A DNA stretch of 48,703 nt from Prochlorococcus sp. AG-463-F15 (GTDB lineage: Bacteria; Cyanobacteriota; Cyanobacteriia; PCC-6307; Cyanobiaceae), in the NCBI GenBank assembly GCA_003211755.1, contig QCRS01000004.1:1-48703 (forward strand), in the 5' to 3' direction. Numbering within the stretch: position 1 is the stretch's first letter; each line of letters starts with the position of its first letter. This document shows, in pieces, positions 27,066 through 35,609 of this stretch. The notes beneath the pieces are model-generated. The model made no database searches and was not told the origin of the DNA. It saw only the letters and a program-made list of their open reading frames with translations. The position numbers were made by a program, and so were the translations under genes.

Positions 27066-27527
27066 TTAAAGTTGCATTCTTACAGCTTCACTAAACCCTG
27101 GTAGATCGGGTTCTTTTCCTTGTAAGCATTCTCCAAAAGCAAAAACCACTATTGCGAGACTGGCTATTAATACAGTGCTTGAAAGGGTACTAACTATTAG
27201 TCCTGCTCCTAGTGGTTGGATGATGAGTTGAAATCCATAACTAATTAATACCACTGCGATATCTAGAAGAAGTGATTGCAATGTGTTGAAACGCAGGAAA
27301 TAAGGAATTTTGGGATTTCGTGCAATGCCTAAGAAAAGCAAAAAGAACAACAATAAGCTTCCAAAAGGTATTGATTGCTTAATAAGCATGATCGGTAGAG
27401 CTGGCAATGCAAGCCATTGCAGAAAAGGAAAATCTCTGAATAGATATCTTCCAAAAGGGATGCTATCGCTCCAGGGTAATAAATAAATTAAAACACTTAT
27501 TAATTTTTGCCAGATTGGGATGAGCAT
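27066..27527 (-). CDS. Tic20-family membrane protein
   Basis: A 153-residue polytopic protein resembling the cyanobacterial relatives of plastid Tic20 (Ycf60). Four hydrophobic segments are visible, around residues 30-50, 53-68, 85-105 and 110-133. Family-like segments are LPWSDSIPFGRYLF near 17-30, FLRFNTLQSLLLDI near 77-90 (the FNxxQAxLLDI type motif) and the end FGECLQGKEPDLPGFSEAV. In plastids Tic20 is part of the inner-envelope import channel; the role in cyanobacteria is unsettled. It lies between aroE and rpsF on the minus strand, 24 bases after aroE, probably in the same transcript. Confidence 0.82.
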   Translation of the reverse strand: MLIPIWQKLISVLIYLLPWSDSIPFGRYLFRDFPFLQWLALPALPIMLIKQSIPFGSLLLFFLLFLGIARNPKIPYFLRFNTLQSLLLDIAVVLISYGFQLIIQPLGAGLIVSTLSSTVLIASLAIVVFAFGECLQGKEPDLPGFSEAVRMQL

Positions 27528-27551
27528 CTTTTTGCTTCAACTTTAGTAAAA

Positions 27552-28451
27552 TTAGGCTCTTAGATGTGCTTTGGCTGCAGCTCTCATAACATCTATAGGC
27601 ACTTGATCATTATTGCTCCATAACTTTAAAGAAGCCGCTCCTTGTTGTATGAGCATTTCAAGCCCATCAATTTGCTGACATCCTTTCTGAGCTCCTAAAG
27701 TCAACCAAGCAGTAGGTCTTGGTGTATAAATCAAATCATAAAGTATGGAATTTGGTTGCAGATGTTGCCAGATTTTTTTTTCAATAGGTATTTCTGAGGT
27801 AATTATCGTTGAGGTACGGCTTGCCGACATTCCTACTGGAGTTGTATTGACTATTAGATCTGCTTCTTTTATTTCTTCAATCAGCTCTTCACTATCTTGA
27901 AGCAACCCTTTTAAATATGTTGGATCATTGTTAATTTGTAAACTCTTTTTACTAAACTCTAGTATGAACTCTTTTAATTTATTTCTTTTTCGACCTACTA
28001 TTAGGACCTGATTTAAATTGAGAGTTTGTAACCCAGCTATTACGGCTCTCGCACTTCCTCCAGACCCTAAGACAATTGCTTTAGCTCCATCCAATTTCTT
28101 GTCTTTAAGTGGTGCTAGAAATCCTTCGACATCAGTATTCATCCCGCTCCATCCACCTTCCTTATTTGGCACTAATGTATTAACTGCTCCTAGACTCTTA
28201 GCCATAGGAGTTACATATTTACAAACATTTAAAGCATTTTGTTTATGTGGAATGGTGATATTTAGACCTTTACAATTGATTTCTCGTAATGCTTTTGTGA
28301 TTTGACCTAAATGTTCTGATACACATGGCATAGCTAAATAGCACCAGTCGAGTCCCATTTCTTTCAGAGCTGCGTTCTGGATGACAGGAGAGAGAGAATG
28401 ATTGACTGGTTGGCCAAGTAAGCCGACCAAGCAGGTTTTTCCACTAATCAT
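27552..28451 (-). CDS. aroE: Shikimate dehydrogenase (NADP+)
   Basis: AroE reduces 3-dehydroshikimate to shikimate on the way to chorismate. The substrate site is visible in GQPVNHSLSPVIQNAAL near 14-30 and in LNITIPHKQ near 63-71 with the catalytic Lys; the paired Asp is in NTDVEGFLAPL near 105. The NADP-binding Rossmann motif is LGSGGSARAVI at about 127-137, and VGRKRNKLKEF carries the basic residues usual for NADP preference. VNTTPVGMS near 206 and DGLEMLIQQGAASLKLW near 266 complete the family pattern. Length 299. The promoter region is shared with the divergent dnaK (130 bases). DAHP synthase at 39736 serves the same pathway. Confidence 0.96.
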   Translation of the reverse strand: MISGKTCLVGLLGQPVNHSLSPVIQNAALKEMGLDWCYLAMPCVSEHLGQITKALREINCKGLNITIPHKQNALNVCKYVTPMAKSLGAVNTLVPNKEGGWSGMNTDVEGFLAPLKDKKLDGAKAIVLGSGGSARAVIAGLQTLNLNQVLIVGRKRNKLKEFILEFSKKSLQINNDPTYLKGLLQDSEELIEEIKEADLIVNTTPVGMSASRTSTIITSEIPIEKKIWQHLQPNSILYDLIYTPRPTAWLTLGAQKGCQQIDGLEMLIQQGAASLKLWSNNDQVPIDVMRAAAKAHLRA

Positions 28452-28581
28452 TCACATTGTTGGATCGTTTCATATATAAGGGTGCCGTTCTAGCTGTTCG
28501 GGAACCACCCCTCGCCTCTAAGTGGGCTAACTGCCGAGGATGCTCTTATTAAAGAAAGACGCGTTTAGGAGTTGATGATTC

Positions 28582-30483
28582 ATGGGGAAGGTTGTTGGAA
28601 TTGACCTTGGCACTACGAACAGTTGTGTAGCAGTAATGGAAGGTGGTAAGCCAACTGTTATTGCTAATGCAGAAGGGTTTCGTACAACTCCTTCTGTTGT
28701 TGCTTATACAAAGAATCAGGATCAGCTAGTAGGTCAGATTGCTAAACGCCAAGCTGTGATGAATCCTGAAAACACCTTTTATTCCTCTAAGAGATTTGTT
28801 GGCAGAAGAGTTGATGAAGTTAACGAAGAGTCAAAAGAAGTGAGTTATGGGGTTGAGAAAGCGGGATCCAATGTGAAGTTGAAATGCCCCATTTTAGATA
28901 AACAATTTTCACCTGAGGAGGTTAGTGCTCAAGTTTTACGCAAGCTTTCTGAAGATGCAGGTAAGTATTTAGGCGAAAATGTCACACAGGCTGTAATTAC
29001 AGTGCCTGCTTATTTTAATGATTCTCAACGTCAAGCCACTAAAGATGCAGGCAAAATAGCTGGTCTTGAAGTCCTGAGGATTATTAATGAGCCGACAGCA
29101 GCTGCTCTTGCATATGGTCTTGACAAGAAAAGTAATGAACGAATCTTAGTTTTTGATTTAGGTGGAGGAACTTTTGATGTTTCTGTTTTAGAGGTAGGCG
29201 ATGGAGTGTTTGAAGTGCTTTCTACTTCAGGCGATACCCATCTTGGTGGTGATGATTTTGACAAGGTAATCGTTGACCATTTATCCGCAACATTTAAGAG
29301 TAATGAAGGAATAGATTTGCGTCAGGACAAGCAGGCTCTACAACGTCTTACTGAGGCTGCTGAGAAGGCAAAGATTGAGCTTTCAAATGCAACTCAAAGT
29401 GAGATCAACTTGCCATTCATTACCGCTACGCCTGAAGGCCCTAAACATCTTGATCTCACCCTAACTCGTGTGAAATTTGAAGAATTAGCATCTAGCTTGA
29501 TTGATCGTTGTCGAGTGCCTGTTGAGCAGGCATTAAAAGACGCAAAGTTATCTTCTGGAGAACTTGATGAAATTGTGATGGTAGGTGGTTCGACCCGTAT
29601 GCCTTCAGTTCAAGAGTTGGTAAAACGTGTTACTGGTAAAGATCCCAATCAGACTGTTAATCCTGATGAAGTTGTTGCTGTAGGTGCTGCCATTCAAGGA
29701 GGTGTACTTGCAGGGGAAGTGAAAGATATCTTGCTGCTTGATGTTACGCCACTTTCATTGGGTGTAGAGACTCTTGGTGGTGTTATGACCAAAATGATTC
29801 CCCGCAATACAACTGTTCCTACAAAAAAGGCTGAGACTTATTCAACTGCTGTTGATGGTCAGACAAATGTTGAAATTCACGTTCTTCAAGGAGAGCGTGA
29901 GATGGCTTCAGATAATAAAAGTTTGGGGACTTTTCGGCTAGATGGAATTCCTCCTGCACCTAGAGGGGTTCCACAGATTGAAGTTACTTTTGATATTGAT
30001 GCCAATGGAATTTTGAGCGTTACGGCTAAAGACAAAGGCAGTGGGAAGGAGCAAAGTATTTCTATTACAGGGGCTTCGACTCTTTCTGATAGAGAGGTTG
30101 AGACAATGGTTAAGGATGCTGAGACTAATGCTTCCGCAGATAAAGATAAGCGTGAGCGAATAGATATTAAGAATCAGGCAGAGACGTTGGTTTATCAGAC
30201 GGAAAAGCAACTTGGCGAGTTGGGTGACAAAGTAGATGCTGAGGCGAAGAAGAAAGTAGAAGAGAAAAGAGTCAGGTTAAAAGAAGCCACTGAGAAAGAT
30301 GATTTTGAGACTATGAAGTCTTTGCTTGAGGAACTTCAGCAAGAACTTTATGCTTTGGGAGCTGCCGTATATCAGCAAGCTGGGGCGGCAGCAAATGGTT
30401 CTCCAGAAGGATCTCCTGACGAAACATCTAGCACTGGTGATGGTGATGATGTGATAGATGCCGAATTCACTGAATCGAAATAA
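28582..30483 (+). CDS. dnaK: Chaperone DnaK (Hsp70), probably the DnaK2 type
   Basis: DnaK is the ATP-dependent cytosolic Hsp70 that folds proteins with DnaJ and GrpE. The 633-residue sequence has all expected marks: [17 protein letters not shown] at 5-21, [16 protein letters not shown] near 168, [15 protein letters not shown] near 192, and [15 protein letters not shown] near 332. The linker [19 protein letters not shown] is near 383, a normal substrate-binding domain follows, and the end [12 protein letters not shown] is the usual acidic tail. Cyanobacteria carry several DnaK proteins; this full-length form with the DDVIDAEF ending fits the heat-responsive DnaK2 best. AGGAG lies 10 bases before ATG. 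I do not see a CIRCE element upstream. A clear terminator follows. Confidence 0.96.
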   Translation: MGKVVGIDLGTTNSCVAVMEGGKPTVIANAEGFRTTPSVVAYTKNQDQLVGQIAKRQAVMNPENTFYSSKRFVGRRVDEVNEESKEVSYGVEKAGSNVKLKCPILDKQFSPEEVSAQVLRKLSEDAGKYLGENVTQAVITVPAYFNDSQRQATKDAGKIAGLEVLRIINEPTAAALAYGLDKKSNERILVFDLGGGTFDVSVLEVGDGVFEVLSTSGDTHLGGDDFDKVIVDHLSATFKSNEGIDLRQDKQALQRLTEAAEKAKIELSNATQSEINLPFITATPEGPKHLDLTLTRVKFEELASSLIDRCRVPVEQALKDAKLSSGELDEIVMVGGSTRMPSVQELVKRVTGKDPNQTVNPDEVVAVGAAIQGGVLAGEVKDILLLDVTPLSLGVETLGGVMTKMIPRNTTVPTKKAETYSTAVDGQTNVEIHVLQGEREMASDNKSLGTFRLDGIPPAPRGVPQIEVTFDIDANGILSVTAKDKGSGKEQSISITGASTLSDREVETMVKDAETNASADKDKRERIDIKNQAETLVYQTEKQLGELGDKVDAEAKKKVEEKRVRLKEATEKDDFETMKSLLEELQQELYALGAAVYQQAGAAANGSPEGSPDETSSTGDGDDVIDAEFTESK

Positions 30484-30487
30484 TTAG

Positions 30488-30517
30488 CTCAATATTCTTT
30501 TGAATATTGAGTCTTCT
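30488..30517 (+). terminator. dnaK terminator
   Basis: A perfect 10-bp stem CTCAATATTC / GAATATTGAG with a TTTT loop (30488-30511), starting 5 bases after the dnaK stop and followed by TCTTCTTG. The stem is AT-rich and the T run is broken, but position and symmetry support termination. Confidence 0.65.
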
Positions 30518-30569
30518 TGAACTGGAATTAAATAAGTTTATTTAAATGTTTGAAACGAAATGTTTATAT

Positions 30570-31670
30570 CTAAATGCTTGATTCTCTTTCTGTTGTCATT
30601 ACTTCTTTGGCTACCCACTCGGCACTAACAGGAGCAAGAAGAATCCCGTTCCGATAGTGTCCTGTAGCAATGATGAGTCCAGGTTCGAGAGTTTGAAGGA
30701 TAGGGGCAGTTCTATTGGCTGGTCTTCCTCGTAGACCTGACCAATGTTCTGCTATTGATGCATGTCTGATCCAGTCTGGAGCACTTCCATTCATGGATTT
30801 CATTTGTTCAAGAGCTTTAGAACTTGCGTAAGTACCTGGCTCTAGTGTGGCTCCCATCAATAAGCAATTGGTTCCATCTGGAATTAGATTGATTCCTTCA
30901 TAGCAAAGGACTGCCGGCCAATCTGACCAATCATTATCGTTGGTTTTTAATTCAAGCTTTAAAACTTGACCAAGAATTGGGTCAATAGGAAATCTATAAC
31001 CCAAGGGATTTAATAATTTTTCGGTACCTAGGGCAGCACAAATAATAATAATTTGCTTAGTCAGGCTTGTGCTATCTGATAGATGCAGGCGCCATTGCCT
31101 ATCTTTAGTAGATGATAGTCGGTCAACTCTGATTACTGTTTCGCAGATTTTGTGCACATTGCACTTTTCTATTGCATGGAGTAGACATTGCTGTAGTTGT
31201 ATTGGATTGATGCGTCCATCTTGATGTGAAATTAAACCTCCATAATGATTTTCTGGCCACGATCTACCAGACTTTATTGTTCTACTTGGCGGTAATAACT
31301 CGAGTCCTAAATCTTGACGATCATTAAATAACTTTGCCATTAATGAAGCTTCTTTTTCAGAGCTTGCTAGTTGAATTAATGGCTTATTGACAATAAGAGG
31401 GTTTTCTTTTGTCTTAAGTTGTGCAATCCATTCTTCCCAGAGCTCCATGCTGCGTTTTCTGAGCATCCAGCTTCGCCCACTCGATCTCCTAAAAACATGT
31501 CCCATTAGTACACCAAGGGATGCTGTAGTGCCGTTAAGCGGTTGTGATTGATTTATCGCTTTATTTAGAAGAGGATCAATTAGTACTACTTTGTGTCCAA
31601 GCTTGGCTAAATGCCAGGCTGTGCTGCTTCCAATGGCACCACTACCGATGACAGCAATTTCTTTAGTCAG
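30570..31670 (-). CDS. FAD-dependent glycine oxidase-like protein (ThiO/DAO family), no standard start codon
   Basis: This amine oxidase family gene fits ThiO, which makes the glycine imine used for thiazole (thiamine) synthesis. The first ATG, at 31505, would give 311 residues and miss the cofactor site. The same frame is open up to the stop at 31698-31700 and encodes the FAD-binding Rossmann motif IAVIGSGAIGSS followed by TAWHLAKLGHKVVLIDP, clearly part of the gene. No ATG, GTG or TTG lies before it; the best candidate is CTG at 31670, giving LTKEIAVIGSG and 366 residues. The C-terminus WSGLRGRPANRTAP and ATGHYRNGILLAP is typical of ThiO. Either a rare CTG start is used, the gene has recently lost its ATG, or a base is wrong. 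Divergent from purU. Confidence 0.8.
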   Translation of the reverse strand: MTKEIAVIGSGAIGSSTAWHLAKLGHKVVLIDPLLNKAINQSQPLNGTTASLGVLMGHVFRRSSGRSWMLRKRSMELWEEWIAQLKTKENPLIVNKPLIQLASSEKEASLMAKLFNDRQDLGLELLPPSRTIKSGRSWPENHYGGLISHQDGRINPIQLQQCLLHAIEKCNVHKICETVIRVDRLSSTKDRQWRLHLSDSTSLTKQIIIICAALGTEKLLNPLGYRFPIDPILGQVLKLELKTNDNDWSDWPAVLCYEGINLIPDGTNCLLMGATLEPGTYASSKALEQMKSMNGSAPDWIRHASIAEHWSGLRGRPANRTAPILQTLEPGLIIATGHYRNGILLAPVSAEWVAKEVMTTERESSI

Positions 31671-31771
31671 TGGAGAATCTGGGGTATGGAATATGTTTTA
31701 TTATGTTCACGATCACTATTAATTGTTGTAGTTGGCTGGCGATCGTTGTTTTTTAAAGAGACAATAGTTTT

Positions 31772-32641
31772 TTGTACTTGAGCTGCTTGGGTTCATCCAC
31801 AGTGATTTTGCAACTTATTTGCCCTGATCGGCCTGGGTTGGTAAGTGAATTGTCTGGATGGGTAGCTAATCATGGTGGGAATATATGTCATGCTGACCAT
31901 CACACAGACCCAGGTGCAGGACTTTTTCTCAGTAGGATTGAATGGGAATTAGAAGGCTTTTCTTTAAATAGAGAATCAATTGCTTCATCAGTTAAGACTT
32001 TGGCTGATTCTTTAGCTGGTAAAGCACAGTTGAATTTTTCTGATGAGCAATCTCGTGTAGCAATCTTTGTTAGTAAGCAAAGCCATTGCTTGCTAGATCT
32101 TCTTTGGCGTTTTCGAAGTGGTGAATTACAAATGAAGGTGCCTTTGATTATTTCAAATCATAGAGATTTGGAATCTACATGTTTGGAATTTGATGTACCT
32201 TTTAAGTATGTCCCTGTTAACTCTAAAAATAAATTAGAAGCAGAAAAAATGATGCTTTCACTTTTAAGTGAATATCAAATTGAAATTGCTGTACTTGCTA
32301 AATATATGCAGATTCTTAGTGGTGATTTTTTACGCGAATTTCCAAGAGTGATCAATATTCATCATTCTTTTCTTCCTGCTTTTAAGGGTGCCCAGCCTTA
32401 TCACAGGGCTTGGGATCGAGGGGTCAAATTGATTGGCGCGACAGCTCATTACGTTACTGAAGATTTGGATGATGGACCGATTATTGAACAAACCATTGCT
32501 CATGTGAGTCATCGTGATGAAGTTGATGATCTTGTTCGTAAAGGACGTGATACTGAGCGCATGGCACTAGCAACGGCTTTGAGATTGTATTTACGACGAC
32601 AGGTCATGGTTTATCGAGGCCGTACCGCAGTTTTTGCATGA
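31772..32641 (+). CDS. purU: Formyltetrahydrofolate deformylase
   Basis: PurU hydrolyses 10-formyl-THF to THF and formate, balancing one-carbon pools and giving formate for PurT. An N-terminal ACT domain (about 10-85: LQLICPDRPGLVSELSGWVA) is followed by a formyltransferase-fold domain. There NIHHSFLPAFKGAQPYHRAW holds the catalytic Asn and His and GATAHYVTEDLDDGPIIEQ the catalytic Asp. Length is about 289 residues, as usual. The start is uncertain: the frame has TTG at 31772, 31778 and 31787 and GTG at 31802 but no ATG before the ACT domain; no good ribosome site decides. The stop overlaps the next ATG as ATGA (32638-32641). Confidence 0.94.
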   Translation: MYLSCLGSSTVILQLICPDRPGLVSELSGWVANHGGNICHADHHTDPGAGLFLSRIEWELEGFSLNRESIASSVKTLADSLAGKAQLNFSDEQSRVAIFVSKQSHCLLDLLWRFRSGELQMKVPLIISNHRDLESTCLEFDVPFKYVPVNSKNKLEAEKMMLSLLSEYQIEIAVLAKYMQILSGDFLREFPRVINIHHSFLPAFKGAQPYHRAWDRGVKLIGATAHYVTEDLDDGPIIEQTIAHVSHRDEVDDLVRKGRDTERMALATALRLYLRRQVMVYRGRTAVFA

Positions 32642-33969
32642 ATGCTTTTGATTGGATGCAAAAATCTCGACCTGTTTCATCCAATCCATGGGGATGGACT
32701 TGTTTCCAGGCGGGTGTTTTTTTGTTGCCCTCAAGTGTTTTTATTTCTGGTTTGTTTTTATTCACTGCATTAGTTCTGGGAAGTCTGAGGAGGTCTTCTT
32801 CTTATTGGGATGATCCTTGGAATTACCCTTTTGTTTGTGCTGCAATTTTGATGCTTATAGGTTGTTTTCGGGCTTATTCTGGTTCCTTGGCTTGGGTAGG
32901 TCTTGCGAATTGGTTGCCATTCTTTTGGAGTTTCTGGGCTTTTCAGCCTTATTTGAAAACTTCTGAGGCGAGAAGACGCACTGCACTTTGGTTGGTAGCA
33001 GGTACTGTTCCTGTTGTAATCACGGGATTTGGCCAACTTTGGTTGGGATGGCAAGGTCCGTGGCAAATGTGGAATGGGCTGATCGTTTGGTTTGTTTCTT
33101 CTGGTGGTAATCCAAGTGGACGTTTATCTGGTTTATTCGATTACGCGAATATCACTGGGGCTTGGTTGGCAATGGTTTGGCCATTTTGTCTTGCAGCTTT
33201 GTTGCAGCCATTTCTGCAACGTCTCAAACGCATCGTTGTATTGATATTGGCGATAGGAATTGTGGCTGCATTAGTGCTAACTGATTCTCGTAATGCATGG
33301 GGTAGTTTGGTTTTAGCAATCCCTTTTGTGATAGGACCTGCTCGTTGGATATGGCTTGTCCCACTTTTGACTTTGACTTTGGTTCCCATAGGTCTTGCAG
33401 TTCTACCAGGAGTTGATTTAGAACTTCAGCAATGGGCGAGAAAACTTGTTCCAGATAATATTTGGACTCGATTAACGGATATGAAACATGCTGATCAGAG
33501 GTATTTAGCCAATGCGCGTCTTTTTCAATGGCAGGAAGCCGTAAATCTTGTTAGAGAAAGACCATGGCTGGGTTGGGGTGCTGCTGCTTTTTCGTTGATT
33601 TATCCATTGCGTAAAGGTGTGTGGCTTGGACATGCTCATAACTTTCCTCTTGAGATAGCTGTAAGCCATGGTTGGCCCGTCATGCTTTTAATAGTGACGG
33701 CAGTTATGGCTTTATTACTTGTGGCAGTGCGACGTGGTGTTTTGATTGTTTCTGATAAGAAAATTAGTTGTTCTAGCACAGTTATTTTTGATCGAGCTTG
33801 GTGGGTGGCAACTTTGATCCTTGTTTCTCTGCATACAGTAGATATGCCTTTTTTTGATAGTCGATTAAATTTGGCAGGTTGGATTCTATTGGCTGGACTG
33901 AGATGCGTGATTATTTCTCTTGATTCGATTCAAAATGATGATTCAAAGCTTGTTGTTGATGTTGAATGA
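32638..33969 (+). CDS. O-antigen ligase/polymerase-like membrane protein (Wzy_C family)
   Basis: A 443-residue polytopic protein with about ten to twelve hydrophobic segments. The largest periplasmic-type loop, around residues 265-330, carries the family mark ARLFQWQEAVNLVRERPWLG, then GWGAAAFSLIYPL and HAHNFPLEIAVSHG, where an Arg and a His are usual in O-antigen ligases and polymerases. The cyanobacterial IctB proteins, once proposed as bicarbonate transporters, share this architecture, so the annotation could be either; transfer of a glycan is the safer family-based guess. It is translationally coupled to purU by a 4-base overlap, a pairing with no obvious logic. Its last 59 bases overlap the end of the radical SAM gene on the other strand. 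Confidence 0.82.
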   Translation: MNAFDWMQKSRPVSSNPWGWTCFQAGVFLLPSSVFISGLFLFTALVLGSLRRSSSYWDDPWNYPFVCAAILMLIGCFRAYSGSLAWVGLANWLPFFWSFWAFQPYLKTSEARRRTALWLVAGTVPVVITGFGQLWLGWQGPWQMWNGLIVWFVSSGGNPSGRLSGLFDYANITGAWLAMVWPFCLAALLQPFLQRLKRIVVLILAIGIVAALVLTDSRNAWGSLVLAIPFVIGPARWIWLVPLLTLTLVPIGLAVLPGVDLELQQWARKLVPDNIWTRLTDMKHADQRYLANARLFQWQEAVNLVRERPWLGWGAAAFSLIYPLRKGVWLGHAHNFPLEIAVSHGWPVMLLIVTAVMALLLVAVRRGVLIVSDKKISCSSTVIFDRAWWVATLILVSLHTVDMPFFDSRLNLAGWILLAGLRCVIISLDSIQNDDSKLVVDVE

Positions 33970-35609
33970 GAATTTCTTTTTTGAGTGGACCTTGAAGATG
34001 TGCCCAGGGAAGGACTTGAGAATGATCCCAATTTTTGTGAATTACTTCTTCCCAGCTAGGAAGTTTTGGTAATGACATGGTCAGTTCGTTTAGGTTGGAA
34101 ATATTTTTTTCTCGTATTTCTCTATATGCTTTTTTCCAGCTGCCAAGGCTATTTTGGGACCCTCTTACTAAGGCAATGACCGGTGCTATGCGTCGGTCGC
34201 TTCTGGAAAGTAGTGCTTGTATGACACTTCCTCCATAGCTTTCAGGTCTTATTTGGATACCGTTTGGCTTTAGTTTTTTCGTTAGAACCTTGAGACGATC
34301 TTTGGCTTCTGGGCGGACTCCGCACCATTGAAAAGGTGTATGGGCCTTAGGTACGAATGTGCTAACACCTAGCGTGAAACGAAGACCGGATATTTTTCTT
34401 TTGAGACGGAGTAAAAGATCAACAGTTGCTTCTATGTCTGTTTCTTCTTCCATAGGGAGTCCAACTATTCCATAAAGTTTGAGACCTGTTAAGCCACCTT
34501 CTTTTGCGTATTGAGCGGAATCAAATATTTCTTCTTCAGATAATTTTTTATTAACTACACTCCGCATCTTTTCACTACCACTTTCGATAGCCATAGTTAT
34601 GGATTTGCAGCCACGACGTGACAATATTTTTGTCATAGTGGAGGTAACCGTGGAGGCACGAACAGAACTCACGCTTAGGCGAATATCTTCAAAGCGCTCA
34701 TGGTTGAGCCAATGCAGTAAATCAAAGAATTGTGGGTGTTGGGTTACTGAAGCACCAAGGAGTCCTAGTCGTTTGGTGGCAGTAAGTCCTTTTTCGACGG
34801 CAGGTATTAGTCCGTCTTCAAGTGATGGGCTTCGAAATGGAAGAGTTAGATAGCTAGCCAGACAGAAACGACATAATTCTGGACAACTGCGTACTATTTC
34901 AACCATATGGATGTTTTGCCATACAGCATCGGGAGTAATAACCTTTGAGTAACTCAACGTGTTGCCTTTCCAAGTTTGCTTGGTTATTGATGTCGGAATG
35001 CCTGCGTGGATTCCTTCTATGGCAATGAGCTCTCCATTACATGAATATTTTGGAGCATATAAGCTGGGTACGTAAACTCCTTCAATTTGAGCAAAAATTG
35101 GCAATTGCTCTACACGTGGTAGATGTTGAACTTGTAAGACTTGATCGATAAATTTAGGGAGTAAGATCTCTCCGTCTCCTAGTAGCACCACATCCAAGAA
35201 TGGAGCTAGTGGTTCAGGATTAGCAGTGAGTACTGGTCCACCTCCGAAAACAATTGGATCACTGTCTTTTCTTTGATGGCTCCAGATAGGTATATGTTGT
35301 TCTTCTAAAAGGTCTAGTAAGACTGGTCCATCTAATTCCCAACTAAGTGAAAGTCCAAATAGATCACATCTTTTAGGCAGAGGGTCGTGTTGGTCGGTAA
35401 ATAATCGCCTTACATCTACATCTTTTCTTTGGGCAAGATTTGCCCAAATGATTTGATACCCAAGACTAGTAATTCCAACTGAGTAAGTATTTGGGAAGGC
35501 AAGAACAGTCTTAAGTGCGCCAAATGATGGCGAAGTAGGAGTAAATAGTAGGGTTTCGTTCTTCAGTTTGTAGTTAAGGTAAAGGTCTGGAGACTCAATC
35601 TTTTTTCAT
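33911..35609 (-). CDS. B12-binding radical SAM protein, start out of frame by one base
   Basis: The protein has an N-terminal B12-binding-like domain (SFGALKTVLAFPNTYSVGIT, then LFGLSLSWELDGPVLLDLL and FGGGPVLTANPEPLAPF) and a radical SAM domain with the cluster motif C-PEL-C-RF-C near residue 242, followed by SGSEKMRS, GIVGLPMEEETD and FVPKAHTPFQW. The catalytic frame is open from 35605 but contains no ATG, GTG or TTG until a TTG at 35197, which would drop the whole B12 part. An ATG at 35609-35607 overlaps the clcA stop as ATGA, the usual coupled start, but the A run after it (six A, plus-strand T at 35601-35606) puts it one base out of frame; five A would give a 565-residue protein starting MKKIESPDLY. 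Substrate unknown. Confidence 0.82.

Noticed and set aside
28452-28581. CIRCE-type heat-shock operator or tRNA in the aroE-dnaK gap
   Set aside because: No TTAGCACTC-N9-GAGTGCTAA and no tRNA T-loop GTTCGAATC is present; only short partial inverted repeats (CCTCG/CGAGG) are seen.
30570-31505. A truncated 311-residue oxidoreductase starting at ATG 31505
   Set aside because: The frame upstream encodes the FAD-binding motif of the same family, so the ATG is internal and the gene is not naturally short.
33911-35197. A 428-residue radical SAM protein starting at TTG 35197
   Set aside because: The preceding 136 codons in the same frame encode the B12-binding domain, so this start is internal.
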